DNA of 64,000 nucleotides, taken from the NCBI GenBank assembly GCA_938045295.1, contig CALINO010000032.1, positions 34,790-98,789 on the forward strand. Direction: 5' to 3'. The position numbers and the translations under genes are program-made. This DNA comes from an uncultured Arenicella sp. (lineage in GTDB: Bacteria; Pseudomonadota; Gammaproteobacteria; Arenicellales; Arenicellaceae). The notes beneath the pieces are model-generated. The model was given only the letters and a program-made list of their open reading frames with translations. It had not been told where the DNA came from and searched no databases. Every line of letters begins with the position of its first letter. Position 1 is the stretch's first letter. Shown piece by piece: positions 45,955 to 55,578 of this stretch.

Positions 45955-46944
45955 ATGCATAAGTTTATTATCGCTTTACTGGCCCTTACTTGCAGCTCGC
46001 TATTGCATGCAGGTGGAGACGACAAAGCAGCAACTCAAGACCCAGAAATATCGATTCGAATATTCGATGACAAAGCGCTCACATTATTATCCAAAGAGGC
46101 CACTACGGCCGTATTAAGCGACGGCTATGCTTGGTTGGAAGGCCCACTGTGGTTAGCCGAGCAAAATTGCTTGATCTTTTCAGACATTCCCAGCCACCGA
46201 GTCATGCGATATTGCCCTGAAAGTGGCGTTGACACTTATTTGGCTGACAGCGCCTACTCCAATGGCCTAATCCTAAATGACGCCGGCGAATTAGTATTGA
46301 TGCAATCTCGTTCACGCCGAGTAGCAAAGATGCTAGCGCCGCTGGATAAGCCCGCCGCTAACTACGAGGTACTTGCCGCCACTTATAACGACAAAAAGCT
46401 CAATAGCCCCAACGATGTAACACGAGCTAACGATGGCACATTGTATTTTACCGACCCACCCTACGGCTTAGAAAAACAACTCGATGACCCAGCCAAAGAA
46501 CTCAGCTTTCAGGGCGTGTATAGCTTAAGCAAGGCCGGCAAATTGACCTTGCAGGACAAAACCTTAACGTACCCGAATGGCATATTACTAACCGATGGCG
46601 GTAAAAAGTTGATCGTTGCGGTTTCAGACCCTCAAAACAGCAGTTGGTACCAATATAACGTGGGCGAAAACGGCGAGTTGAGTGAGCGAATTGAATTTGC
46701 TAGCGCCAAAAATCACGACTTTGAGCGCACTCCACACGGCTTACCCGATGGCTTAAAGGAACACTCTAGCGGCGCTATTTTTGCCACTGGCCCAGGAGGC
46801 GTTTGGGTATTTTCACCGGCCGGCGACTTACTCGCCCATATCGGCGCTAATCGACCCGTTGCAAATCTGGCGTTTGATGCGCAAGAAAAAACGCTGTTTC
46901 TAACAGCACAAGATCTATTAATCAGCGTGGATTTAGCTGATTAA
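45955..46944 (+). CDS. SMP-30/gluconolactonase-family secreted lactonase
   Basis: 329 residues with a signal peptide (MHKFIIALLALTCSSLLHAG). The six-bladed beta-propeller motifs are present: EGPLWLAEQNCLIFSDIP, SNGLILNDAGELVLMQ, LNSPNDVTRANDGTLYFTDP, TYPNGILLTDGGKKLIVA and LPDGLKEHSSGAIFATG (each short part). The divalent-metal ligands are the Glu in EGP, the Asn in SPND and the Asp in PDGL. These hydrolyse sugar lactones. Twelve bases after the second GH50 gene and preceded by AGAAGG, it is probably cotranscribed and acts on a lactone from oxidised sugar in the periplasm (inference). Confidence 0.87.
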   Translation: MHKFIIALLALTCSSLLHAGGDDKAATQDPEISIRIFDDKALTLLSKEATTAVLSDGYAWLEGPLWLAEQNCLIFSDIPSHRVMRYCPESGVDTYLADSAYSNGLILNDAGELVLMQSRSRRVAKMLAPLDKPAANYEVLAATYNDKKLNSPNDVTRANDGTLYFTDPPYGLEKQLDDPAKELSFQGVYSLSKAGKLTLQDKTLTYPNGILLTDGGKKLIVAVSDPQNSSWYQYNVGENGELSERIEFASAKNHDFERTPHGLPDGLKEHSSGAIFATGPGGVWVFSPAGDLLAHIGANRPVANLAFDAQEKTLFLTAQDLLISVDLAD

Positions 46945-46949
46945 GCATT

Positions 46950-47801
46950 CTAGATGGTGGGTGAATTCATGCGAAAAGCACGCGGCGTTTCACCCACCAT
47001 TTTTTTGAAGGTTTTAACAAACGACAATTCCGACTGATAGCCCACTTGCTGGCCTATGTCACCAATGCTCGATTTAGAAGATTTAAGCAGCTGCTTAGCA
47101 CGATTCATTCTAATTCTGGTTAAGTAATCAAAAAAACTGATCCCAATCAGCTCAGTAAATTTTTTATGAAACCCTGAGCGCGACATCGACGCTTCCGCCG
47201 CCGCCGACTCAATCGTCCACGGCTCTGACAACTCTTTGTGCATATAAGTCAATGCCTTGGCAATTCGCTTGTCCCTCATCGCCGCCACAACACCCACTGG
47301 CACATCACCGGCAAATTCACATTTTAGCAGCTGAATGATTAAGATCTCAGTAAGCTTATTCACGGTTAATTCAATGACTGGCTCTTCTGATAAGTGCTCT
47401 GCACTCAGATGCTCCAGTGTTCTAGATAACCAAGGGTATTTCTGCACTTGGTCTTTTTTTAGCACAATGTAGTCAGGAATATCTCTTACCAATAAATCTT
47501 CTTTATCGGCCCCAAACGTGCAATAACCACACAGTAATAAGCTCTCTTGCTGGTCATCAACAACCGAATTAACCTCGTGATCCACGCCCGGGGACACATA
47601 CACAAAGTCACCCACTTCCAGCTCATAACGCTGTTCATCGATAGTTAATACGCAATGACCTTGGCGAACCAAATGAAAAATGGCTCGATTTTCTCTTTCA
47701 TGCTCAAAACCCCAAGGCGGTTGCAAGCGATCACAGAAATAAACACTTCCTTCAATTCTAAGATCTGAGAACAAATCACTGATTGGATTCAAAGTAAACA
47801 C
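46950..47801 (-). CDS. AraC-family transcriptional regulator with cupin sensor
   Basis: 283 residues. An N-terminal cupin-type ligand-binding half (residues about 10-110; GDFVYVSPGVDHEVN) and a C-terminal pair of helix-turn-helix motifs (SMSRSGFHKKFTELIGISFF, SIGDIGQQVGYQSELSFVK with the conserved ending FKKMVGETPRAFR). It converges on the SMP-30 gene (5 bp between stops) and is likely the local sugar-sensing regulator of the GH50/lactonase genes, though no binding site could be assigned. Confidence 0.88.
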   Translation of the reverse strand: MFTLNPISDLFSDLRIEGSVYFCDRLQPPWGFEHERENRAIFHLVRQGHCVLTIDEQRYELEVGDFVYVSPGVDHEVNSVVDDQQESLLLCGYCTFGADKEDLLVRDIPDYIVLKKDQVQKYPWLSRTLEHLSAEHLSEEPVIELTVNKLTEILIIQLLKCEFAGDVPVGVVAAMRDKRIAKALTYMHKELSEPWTIESAAAEASMSRSGFHKKFTELIGISFFDYLTRIRMNRAKQLLKSSKSSIGDIGQQVGYQSELSFVKTFKKMVGETPRAFRMNSPTI

Positions 47802-48095
47802 CCTCGCTGGACGATCAGTATCAAAAATGGCATATATCAGTTATAGACTAAGTCGGCGTTTTTATCAAAAATATATTTATATTATAAATATTGTTTGCAC
47901 AGCGTTAGTAAGGGCAATACTCGCTGTATTCGGGGTTAGGTTAAATTAAGCAAATAAGGGTGTATTAAGTAAATAGGGTCAACACTCCATCCAGTGTCTA
48001 TTCACATTCTCTAAGCCTCACCCTAATAACAACTGCTTATTTGGTAACCATTTGTTAAGCGGTAACGAATACTAAATAATTGCCATCGTTTTTTT

Positions 48096-48167
48096 ATTAC
48101 TGAAGCCATGACCTTATGATTCCCCCCCAGGACTCATTCCCCCCCCATTCGTCATGGCTTCAGTAAT
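48096..48167. repeat. Perfect 17-bp inverted repeat with C7/C8-rich loop
   Basis: Arms ATTACTGAAGCCATGAC (48096-48112) and GTCATGGCTTCAGTAAT (48151-48167) match base for base. The 38-nt loop contains ATTC7, ATTC8 and ATTC in a row. It lies in the 529-bp gap between the AraC gene (divergent) and the membrane-protein gene. There is no T-run on either exit, so it is not a standard terminator. The rest of the gap shows nothing but AT-rich promoter-like sequence. Confidence 0.85.
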
Positions 48168-48330
48168 TTAAATCTCTCCTAATCAATTATGCCTCAATTA
48201 AACAAGCCTTGGTTCTTAACCAAACTTGGCCTTTGATCTCAAGACAGCACAGCACAAAGTTATTGTATAAAAGCAAGGCTGTTGTATCCTAACAACACCC
48301 CATTCTCTGACGCGTGTAGTTTCTGTATCA

Positions 48331-48786
48331 ATGCCATTTAAACAACTCACCCCCGCTCTCATTTATTTACTCTGGGCGGGCGTATCATTAGGCGGTGCGT
48401 TTGTGGCGGCACCCGCAAAATTCACGCTTGAATCATTGCCGTTATCTACCGCGTTAGAGGTTGGCCGCGCACAGTTTCAATGGCTAACGTACACAGAGTA
48501 CACATTGTTAGCGTCACTGCTCATATGCTTGTCGCTAGCATGGAAAACACACAAGCCCACTTGGCTTTGGTATGCCATTCCCATTATCTTTTTTCTAATT
48601 CAACAGCAATGGCTAATGCCAATCCTCAACAAAATAACCACCGTGCAAATACAAGGCTTAGCAAGCTATGAAGCCCATTGGCATATTATTTATATTGCCC
48701 TAGAAGGGCTCAAGTTCTTGGGCCTAATTGCAGCGGCGCTCACAACCCTCAGACGGACACCAATCCACACAGCATCACCCGCCTAA
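48331..48786 (+). CDS. Small membrane protein of unknown function
   Basis: 151 residues with four predicted transmembrane helices (ALIYLLWAGVSLGGAFVAAP, YTLLASLLICLSLAW, WYAIPIIFFLIQQQWLMPIL and HIIYIALEGLKFLGLIAAAL, each in part). The N-terminal WAG..GGAFVAAPAKF and EVGRAQF pattern has a loose DUF4149-like look, but I cannot assign a family. No ribosome-binding site stands out. It stands alone, ending 12 bp before a transporter relic on the other strand. Confidence 0.68.
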   Translation: MPFKQLTPALIYLLWAGVSLGGAFVAAPAKFTLESLPLSTALEVGRAQFQWLTYTEYTLLASLLICLSLAWKTHKPTWLWYAIPIIFFLIQQQWLMPILNKITTVQIQGLASYEAHWHIIYIALEGLKFLGLIAAALTTLRRTPIHTASPA

Positions 48787-48797
48787 GTAGACATCGT

Positions 48798-48923
48798 TTA
48801 AGCTGGCGCACTACCACTGGGTGCACGAATATCATCCACGAGCGTCATTATTTTTTCAGGCGGTTCAGGCGTGAATTTTGCCACCACAATCGCCACCGTA
48901 AAATTAACCAACGCACCCACACC
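48798..48923 (-). pseudogene. Relic: C-terminus of a sodium/solute symporter (SSS family)
   Basis: On the minus strand a 41-codon open stretch ends with a stop at 48798-48800 and reads GVGALVNFTVAIVVAKFTPE then PPEKIMTLVDDIRAPSGSAPA. This is the typical C-terminal end of acetate/VC_2705-like sodium:solute symporters (final membrane strand, then TPEPPE and VDDIRxP). The next upstream codon is a stop and the sequence beyond it does not continue the family, so only the tail survives. Downstream to 49143 I see only a small GCCTCAA/TTGAGGC hairpin. Confidence 0.7.
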
Positions 48924-49143
48924 TCATGCTATCTCATGGTAAAGGGGTCGTGGAAGCGCCTCAATGGCATTTGAGGCATAAGGTTGCTGACTAATCAACG
49001 CAAGAGTTGTGTTAAGGGGCGCGGCACCGTAAGCTCTGCATTTAAACTTCTAATTCATTTTTACTCACACAACTAAAATCACCTTCAACTGAGTTTCCAG
49101 CACAACAATCTCACACTCTTGATGGCCAGACTAACGTAACGCT

Positions 49144-50682
49144 ATGAGTCATGACTACTTACAACTGATCGAAAAAGCCGATGTGTATGGCGCGGCGGTA
49201 AAAACCCCGCTTGCTCGCGCTGACAAATTAAGCGCCAACATGGGCAATGATGTGTACATCAAGCGAGAAGACCTACAACCCGTTTTCTCGTTTAAGATTC
49301 GAGGTGCCTACAATAAAATGCAATCGCTAACGGCTGAAGAATTACAGCGAGGCGTGATTGCAGCCTCAGCCGGCAATCACGCGCAAGGCGTGGCGCTATC
49401 GGCCAGCTTGCTTGGTATTAAAGCCACTATTGTGATGCCTGAGACATCACCCGAAATAAAAATAGACGCGGTAAAAAATTACGGTGCTGAGGTGATTTTA
49501 CACGGTGAAAACTACGCTGACGCGGCTGAGAAGGCCGCGCTGATTATGGCTGATTCTAAAGCCACCTACATTCACCCTTATGACGACCCTCACGTGATTG
49601 CTGGGCAAGGCACAATCGGCAAAGAGATTATTCAACAGTCTTTAGCCTTATTAAATCAAACTCCCGACATTATTTTTATCTGCGTTGGCGGCGGCGGCTT
49701 AGCGGCTGGAATAGCCACATACATCAAGCAGACACGGCCGCACATTACGTTAATCGGCGTACAGCCGGTAGACTCAGACGCCATGCGTCAGTCGTTGCAA
49801 GCGCAAAAAAAAGTCAGATTAGAAAAGGTTGATATCTTTGCCGACGGGGTAGCGGTAAAAGAAGTGGGCGACGAAACATTTCGCCTTTGTCAGCAGTATT
49901 TGGATGATGTTCTAGTGGTGACCACCGATGAAATCTGTGCGGCAATTAAAGACGCATTTGAAGATACGCGCTCTATATTAGAACCCGCCGGTGCGCTGGC
50001 CATTGCCGGCGCAAAAAAATACGCCCGCGACCGTCAAATTAAAGGCCAAACTATTGTGGTAACGGCCTCTGGTGCCAACACCAATTTTGACCGTTTACGT
50101 CATGTATGTGAACGAACTGAATTCGCCGAACGACGCGAGGCAATCATCGCCATCACCTTGCCCGAAAGCCCCGGGGTTATAAAAGAATTTTGTGAGTTAA
50201 TTGGTAATCGCAGCATTACCGAATTTAATTACCGCTTCCGTGACCCAAATGAAGCGGTGCTTTACGTGGGCTTACAAATAAAAGATCAAAACGATCTAGA
50301 CCAAGTCATACAAACACTGCTTAACCGAGGCTATGCCGCGATCGACCTGACCGATAACGAACTGGCCAAACTGCATCTTAGGCACATGATTGGAGGTAAT
50401 CACCCGCTCAACACCCGAGAGCGAATTTTTCGATTTCGCTTCCCAGAAAAGCCCGGTGCATTGATGAGCTTTTTAAATCACGCCGGCAATACATGGAATA
50501 TCAGTTTGTTTCATTACCGCAATCATGGTGCTGATTTTGGCCGTGTTTTATGCGCGTTCGAAGTGCCTGAAGAACAAGAAACACAGTTTAATGCGTTTAT
50601 TAGCCAACTCGATTATTGGCTAATTGATGAAAGCAAAAACCCAGCATATCGATTGTTTTTATGTGCAAACGAGAAGTCATAA
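49144..50682 (+). CDS. ilvA: Threonine deaminase (biosynthetic)
   Basis: 512 residues, the length of the biosynthetic allosteric enzyme. It converts threonine to 2-oxobutyrate and ammonia, the first step of isoleucine synthesis. The PLP lysine is Lys51 (FSFKIRGAYNKM); further SAGNHAQGVALSASLLGIKAT (in part), PHVIAGQGTIGKEI, CVGGGGLAAGIA. Two C-terminal ACT-like regulatory domains (EAIIAITLPESPGVIKEFCE and RIFRFRFPEKPGALMSFLNH) confer isoleucine feedback and valine activation in the family. No leader peptide or attenuator was seen upstream. Confidence 0.95.
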   Translation: MSHDYLQLIEKADVYGAAVKTPLARADKLSANMGNDVYIKREDLQPVFSFKIRGAYNKMQSLTAEELQRGVIAASAGNHAQGVALSASLLGIKATIVMPETSPEIKIDAVKNYGAEVILHGENYADAAEKAALIMADSKATYIHPYDDPHVIAGQGTIGKEIIQQSLALLNQTPDIIFICVGGGGLAAGIATYIKQTRPHITLIGVQPVDSDAMRQSLQAQKKVRLEKVDIFADGVAVKEVGDETFRLCQQYLDDVLVVTTDEICAAIKDAFEDTRSILEPAGALAIAGAKKYARDRQIKGQTIVVTASGANTNFDRLRHVCERTEFAERREAIIAITLPESPGVIKEFCELIGNRSITEFNYRFRDPNEAVLYVGLQIKDQNDLDQVIQTLLNRGYAAIDLTDNELAKLHLRHMIGGNHPLNTRERIFRFRFPEKPGALMSFLNHAGNTWNISLFHYRNHGADFGRVLCAFEVPEEQETQFNAFISQLDYWLIDESKNPAYRLFLCANEKS

Positions 50683-50691
50683 ACGTAGGCA

Positions 50692-52395
50692 TTAAAATAA
50701 ATCGCCGGTGATTTCATCAAGCAAGAACTGCGCCGCCCGCTTGCCTTTAATGCTCTTGGCAATTTTTACTTTTTTGCCGTTATAGTTAATCAAAACATCA
50801 AAATATTCAGTGCGCTTTTTATCACTCTGACTCGACATGGTGCGTTTAATGCTAAATTGTTCAGCATTAAAAATTGCGCATTCTTTTTTCGAAAATATCC
50901 AACCAAAAAAGCTGTATTGAGTGTGAATAAGCCGAGCCGCTTTATCAATTTTGCTATTGATGCCACTGCCTATTGAGTAGATCGCGCCTAAAGACATACC
51001 TACACCGAAGAGAATAAACACATAGCCAGGCCACCAGTTTTGGCTAACGGTAAATACCCCAGCGGCCAGAAACACTAATCCAAAAGCGAGCAAGAACAAG
51101 CTCATATTAAGATGACGGGCAGGCGCACTTAACACTTCGAGGTAACGATCGCTTTGGCTGAGCTGAATTTGGTTTAACGCAGACTCGCTGCTTTGCTGCG
51201 CCAAGTCTGATTGCACTTGATCAACAAAGTTTTGCGGTATCGCCAAGTTCGAAACTGAAGGTTGGGCATGCGGTTCTAACTTGTTAACAAATACGTCCCA
51301 GGTACGTTCAATGTCACCCATGCCTTGTGCGTCAAAATTAGCCTGCACACTAAGCTCCCACTCAATACTATGACTGGCATCCCATTCTTTGCTTGGCTTG
51401 CATGAAGACGGTATATCAAACTTCACCAGCACCTTGATTCCCTTCAAGGTTTGTTGCGCATACACCGGCACCGTCTCTTGCCAAATAATCGATGAACGAG
51501 TTTTGTCATTAGACCGATACCTCTTTGTGCACGTCAGGCTGGCGGTAAACTCAGGCACACGCTGGGTAGCGGTGGATAAATCAGAAAACGACAACTCAAA
51601 CCAAGCACCAAATTGCCCACCTACGACCGGGTTATTAGGGTCTAAAAATAAAGGCGTAGCACCAAACTTAAAGTACTGTGCTCGTTGCTTCCACCCCATG
51701 AATAAAAGCCAAAAACCCGCCAGCGGAAAAACCAACACCAGCAATACTTTATAGTGACCTTGCGGTAGCTCTTCGGGCAAGGCTAAAAAACTAACCGCCA
51801 AGCCTATAACAAGCACCACGGCACCGATCCATAGCACAATTTTATAGCCTGACTTTTCTTGACTATAAACGCCCTGTGAGGTGTTTTGACGATTTCGTTC
51901 ATCATCAGCTTTACCACGCCACGCGTACCACGCAACAACCCCGCCAAAGCCACCAAACAGCATTAAGAATATCAGACCAAACATCACACTAGACCAGCGA
52001 AGTGTTCTGTCTAATAAGGCCTGACTGGGGTCGCTTGGATTAACCAAGGCTACAGAACGGTTTTCCACTCGATCACGGTATAGGCGCTGATACAGTTCTT
52101 GCCAATAATCGCTTAAATTATCACTGCCCCGGCTTAAGCTAATACGAGAAGACGTATACTGAGCGCCATTCACATAGTATTGGTAACGCCCTTGCACTGA
52201 ATACGTAGTGCTGTCTGAGCCTTTCTTTGTAGCCAGTTCAATTTCTAATATTTCAGCAGGCACTTGCTCCCAATCAGCACTGTTAAAATAATCCGACAAC
52301 ATGCTGCCAGCCGAGAACCAAAATGCACCTACCCCCGCCAGCAAAAGACTTAAACCAAATAAGACTGCCACCCAACTGCGCTTAGACTTTTCCAT
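50692..52395 (-). CDS. DUF3592 membrane protein
   Basis: 567 residues. An N-terminal transmembrane helix, then a DUF3592-like extracytoplasmic part (PAEILEIELATKKGSDSTTY, NRSVALVNPSDPSQALLDRT), further helices near residues 108-130, 180-200 and 205-225, a beta-rich middle domain, two more helices (residues about 400-450), and a C-terminal cytoplasmic part ending QFLLDEITGDLF. Function of the family is unknown. The gene stands alone, converging on ilvA (9 bp between stops). Confidence 0.78.
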   Translation of the reverse strand: MEKSKRSWVAVLFGLSLLLAGVGAFWFSAGSMLSDYFNSADWEQVPAEILEIELATKKGSDSTTYSVQGRYQYYVNGAQYTSSRISLSRGSDNLSDYWQELYQRLYRDRVENRSVALVNPSDPSQALLDRTLRWSSVMFGLIFLMLFGGFGGVVAWYAWRGKADDERNRQNTSQGVYSQEKSGYKIVLWIGAVVLVIGLAVSFLALPEELPQGHYKVLLVLVFPLAGFWLLFMGWKQRAQYFKFGATPLFLDPNNPVVGGQFGAWFELSFSDLSTATQRVPEFTASLTCTKRYRSNDKTRSSIIWQETVPVYAQQTLKGIKVLVKFDIPSSCKPSKEWDASHSIEWELSVQANFDAQGMGDIERTWDVFVNKLEPHAQPSVSNLAIPQNFVDQVQSDLAQQSSESALNQIQLSQSDRYLEVLSAPARHLNMSLFLLAFGLVFLAAGVFTVSQNWWPGYVFILFGVGMSLGAIYSIGSGINSKIDKAARLIHTQYSFFGWIFSKKECAIFNAEQFSIKRTMSSQSDKKRTEYFDVLINYNGKKVKIAKSIKGKRAAQFLLDEITGDLF

Positions 52396-52586
52396 TATTT
52401 TTTTTATACACTCAAGTTACACAATCAACGCGGCTGAAGTGCTTACGATGTTTCAAGCATTTCCAATGCGTAAGGCGTTTTGTTATTGTGGTTATATTAC
52501 CCCATTAATCTATTAAGTGTGGGTGCAGGGAGGCCGCGCTTGCCTAAAACACAACGTATTAACCTTTTCTTGGCATCTTTCATATT

Positions 52587-53792
52587 ATGGACAGAAAAAA
52601 ACAAAACCTCGGCCTTATCGTTCTGCTAATACTGGTGTTAGCCATCGCTTTTTATCTCCAACGCCCGTCTGATGATACTGCCAAGCAAAATGTAACTTCA
52701 AACATCTCAAACACCTCCAGCACCTCGGCCAGCACACAAAACCCCAACTATAATGAGCCGCTTAACCTATTAAAGAACGGCAATTTTGAAGATTCACTCA
52801 ATAGTTGGAATCAGCAAGCAGGCATTTTTTGGTCAGCCAACAGTGGCAAAAACAAACTCGGCGCTTTATTAATTAATGCACCTCAGTTAGAAGACAAATC
52901 AAAGTTTATTTATGCCAAATCAGCGTCGCAGTGTGTTCGCATTAATGGCGGCTCATCGTTTGCTGTTAAAGCGAATTTTCGCTACTTAGACACACTGCCT
53001 GACCGAGCCAGCGTTAACCGCATTCATGTCTATTGGTACGACGGTTTAAATTGCAAACGCGGTGGGCAGTATGGCGATTACTTAGAACCAAAGTTAGAAA
53101 AAGACCGTTGGCAAGCAATACAAAAACACAATCTTATACCTTCGCTTGGGGCGAACAGCGTATTAATAAAAATTGAACAAAGCCAACGAGGCAACAACAA
53201 CAGCGTTGCCATTTGGGACAACGTGGTTTTACTCGAAACACGCTACAAAAAAGTGGATGAAAACCTAACCGCCGGAAACCCTCAATTTGATAAACCCCTG
53301 GGTGAAAACTACTTATTAAACGCCACTTTCAACACCAATATTGAACAATGGCAATCATCTAGGTTGCCGTATTTACAGTGGCGGCCTCTGCCTCTGAGTG
53401 ACAATGCTAAAAATGGCGTGATGGCCAGTACGCTAGAGAACAAACGCACCTCGAGCATGAACGAATACGTATTTAAACAGTGCGTTAATATTGGCACTAA
53501 TGAGCGTTACGAATTTGGCGCAAAGGTAAAAATAGCGTCTGAATCAAATCAACGCGGAGGTGGCCGCTTACGAGCCACGTGGTATGAAAACGAAAACTGC
53601 AAAGGCCGTTACCGTGCGGTGCCCAAACACATCGATGTGAACGAAGAAACCAAAAACTGGCAAACACTGCACGTCAACGAACTGACACCACCTAAAGGTG
53701 CAAATAGCGTTAACATCAGTTTTTTGCATTCAATCGACGGCCAAGGAAAACACGTGCTGCTATGGGATGATTTATTTTTTCGCGGACATTAA
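52587..53792 (+). CDS. Membrane-anchored protein with two carbohydrate-binding-like domains
   Basis: 401 residues. One N-terminal transmembrane helix (LGLIVLLILVLAIAFYL), a Ser/Thr/Asn-rich linker to about residue 52, then two related domains: LLKNGNFEDSLNSWNQ to VAIWDNVVLLE (about 58-215) and LLNATFNTNIEQWQSSRLPY to VLLWDDLFFRG (about 243-400). Each has the NGxFE..L..W start, a VYWYD/ATWYENENCK strand and a final WDN/WDD, the layout of CBM4/9-like jelly-roll modules. No catalytic domain is attached. It probably binds a glycan or cell-wall component at the cell surface (inference). Isolated gene. Confidence 0.75.
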   Translation: MDRKKQNLGLIVLLILVLAIAFYLQRPSDDTAKQNVTSNISNTSSTSASTQNPNYNEPLNLLKNGNFEDSLNSWNQQAGIFWSANSGKNKLGALLINAPQLEDKSKFIYAKSASQCVRINGGSSFAVKANFRYLDTLPDRASVNRIHVYWYDGLNCKRGGQYGDYLEPKLEKDRWQAIQKHNLIPSLGANSVLIKIEQSQRGNNNSVAIWDNVVLLETRYKKVDENLTAGNPQFDKPLGENYLLNATFNTNIEQWQSSRLPYLQWRPLPLSDNAKNGVMASTLENKRTSSMNEYVFKQCVNIGTNERYEFGAKVKIASESNQRGGGRLRATWYENENCKGRYRAVPKHIDVNEETKNWQTLHVNELTPPKGANSVNISFLHSIDGQGKHVLLWDDLFFRGH

Positions 53793-53968
53793 CGAAAACA
53801 GTTTAACAACAAACGTGAACTAGAAAACGCGTAACCGCCTGATTGAAAGTCAAATGGCACCTTCAGCTCTATGTCTCAGCGCCTGACCATAGATAAGGTA
53901 CAACTTAGTACCGCCAATCTTAGTCTCCATCTTGGGCACGCTTGATTGATATCAACTTGCCTGCTATC

Positions 53969-53989
53969 TTATATTCAAATTGAATATAA
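53969..53989. promoter_or_regulatory. Perfect 21-bp operator palindrome of the xyl operon
   Basis: Ten-base arms (TTATATTCAA and TTGAATATAA) around a central A. It lies between the -35 region and the TATAAT at 53991-53996, where a bound repressor would block RNA polymerase. The best candidate ligand-responsive factor is the NrtR-like protein encoded by the last gene of the operon. Confidence 0.75.
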
Positions 53990-53990
53990 C

Positions 53991-53996
53991 TATAAT
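53991..53996 (+). promoter_or_regulatory. -10 element of the xylBA operon
   Basis: A consensus TATAAT, 22 bp upstream of the xylB ATG. The matching -35 is weak (TTATAT near 53969-53974, inside the operator), as expected for a repressed promoter. Confidence 0.6.
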
Positions 53997-54017
53997 TCTA
54001 TCTGTATAAACACATGC

Positions 54018-55523
54018 ATGCCTGATAAAAACAACAAGCGCTATAGTATTGGCATTGACCTAGGCACGCAGAGCATCAAAACACTGGTGCTGAACGTAGA
54101 CTCGAAACAAGTTTGCGATAATCAATCGATCCAAATTGGAATAAATCAGAGTGACAAGGGAGTGGCTGAACAGCTCGCCAGCGACTGGGTTGACGCATTA
54201 ATTAGCGTTATCCAGGCCATTCCTGAACACTACAGATCCAATACTTGCGCCATTGGCGTTTCAGGCCAGCAACACGGTTTGGTGGTGCTTGATGAACACG
54301 GAGAAGTGTTAGCGCCGGTTAAATTGTGGTGCGATACCAGTTGTTACCAAGAATGCGATGAAATCATGCAGGGCATCGGTGGTAAAACGGCGTGCATAGA
54401 CGCCGTTGGTAACCCGATGATGGCCGGTTATACCGCGCCAAAAATAAAACAACTAAAGAACACTTACCCCGAAATTTATAAGGCAATGCACACGGTATTG
54501 CTGCCGCACGACTATATAAATTTCTGGCTCACTGGCGAGCGTTGCATGGAAGCCGGCGATGCATCGGGCACTGGATTGCTAAACGTGAACACACGCCAGT
54601 GGAGCAATACTCTAATCAACGCCATCGACAACAGCGGCCACCTGCAGCAGTGCTTGCCAGAAGTTAGAACACGTAATCAACCCATCGGCTATGTGACTGA
54701 AAAGCTGGCTAAGCAATTGAGCTTACCCAAAGACGTGGCAGTGAGCATTGGCGGCGGCGATAACATGATGGCCGCCATCGGTACCGGCGCAACCAGTTCG
54801 GGCAGACTGACACTAAGCTTGGGAACCTCAGGCACACTCTTCGCGTATTCAGATAATGTCATTAACAACGCAAAAGGCGAACTGGCAAACTTTTGCAGTT
54901 CTAATGGTGGCTGGCTTCCATTGGTGTGCACCATGGCCTGCACTACCACCACCGAGAGCTATAGAAACCTGATTAGCCATTGCGTCGAGCAGATAGATCA
55001 AGCTCTAGAACAATCAAATATCGGTGCCAACGGGCTGATCACACTCGCGTATTTAAACGGCGAACGCGTGCCTAATTTACCCACAGCGCAAGGCATGCTA
55101 GCCGGCATAAGCGCCAGAAATTTAACGCCAAACAACCTATTACGCTCTGGCGTCGAAGGCGTCACCTATGGGCTTTACTACGGCTTTGAAGAGCTCATAA
55201 AACATGGCATTAAAGCCGAGCAACTCACCATCACCGGCGGCGGTGCTAACAGCCCACAGTGGTGCCAATTAAGCGCAGATGTATTTGGTCTTGAAACGGT
55301 GGTGTTAAACAACAACGAAGGCGCTGCACTGGGTGCCGCCATTCAAGCCAGCAGCTTAATCGATAACAATGGCGTGGTTGATGCAAGCTACGTCGATGCG
55401 GTGTTATCGCATTTTAAACAACGCCGATATACGCCCAATGCCGACAACAACTCGCGCTATCAAGACGCGTATCAAAACTACCTAAACCTACAACAGCACA
55501 TGCTGCCGTTCTTCGCGAACTGA
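54018..55523 (+). CDS. xylB: Xylulokinase
   Basis: 501 residues from ATG 54018; a longer frame from 53946 would run through the promoter and operator and is rejected. It phosphorylates D-xylulose to xylulose-5-phosphate. FGGY-kinase motifs: [18 protein letters not shown] (phosphate loop 1), [19 protein letters not shown], catalytic Asp in [29 protein letters not shown] and SLGTSGTLF, and [11 protein letters not shown] near the end. First gene of the xyl operon; xylA follows 55 bp later. Confidence 0.94.
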   Translation: MPDKNNKRYSIGIDLGTQSIKTLVLNVDSKQVCDNQSIQIGINQSDKGVAEQLASDWVDALISVIQAIPEHYRSNTCAIGVSGQQHGLVVLDEHGEVLAPVKLWCDTSCYQECDEIMQGIGGKTACIDAVGNPMMAGYTAPKIKQLKNTYPEIYKAMHTVLLPHDYINFWLTGERCMEAGDASGTGLLNVNTRQWSNTLINAIDNSGHLQQCLPEVRTRNQPIGYVTEKLAKQLSLPKDVAVSIGGGDNMMAAIGTGATSSGRLTLSLGTSGTLFAYSDNVINNAKGELANFCSSNGGWLPLVCTMACTTTTESYRNLISHCVEQIDQALEQSNIGANGLITLAYLNGERVPNLPTAQGMLAGISARNLTPNNLLRSGVEGVTYGLYYGFEELIKHGIKAEQLTITGGGANSPQWCQLSADVFGLETVVLNNNEGAALGAAIQASSLIDNNGVVDASYVDAVLSHFKQRRYTPNADNNSRYQDAYQNYLNLQQHMLPFFAN

Positions 55524-55578
55524 TCGGCAGCTCATCACTTTTGTAAGTCACTTTTGTGAGCCACTATTGGAGTCAAAT

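Noticed and set aside
48113..48150. C-rich loop as a standard rho-independent terminator
   Set aside because: The long loop and absence of a T-run after either arm do not fit.
49029..49036. CCGTAAGC near ilvA as another ECF element
   Set aside because: Only the 8-base core is present, without the flanking A and T tracts.
53946..54017. N-terminal extension of the xylulokinase frame
   Set aside because: It would translate through the operator palindrome and the TATAAT box; the conserved kinase start follows ATG 54018 directly.
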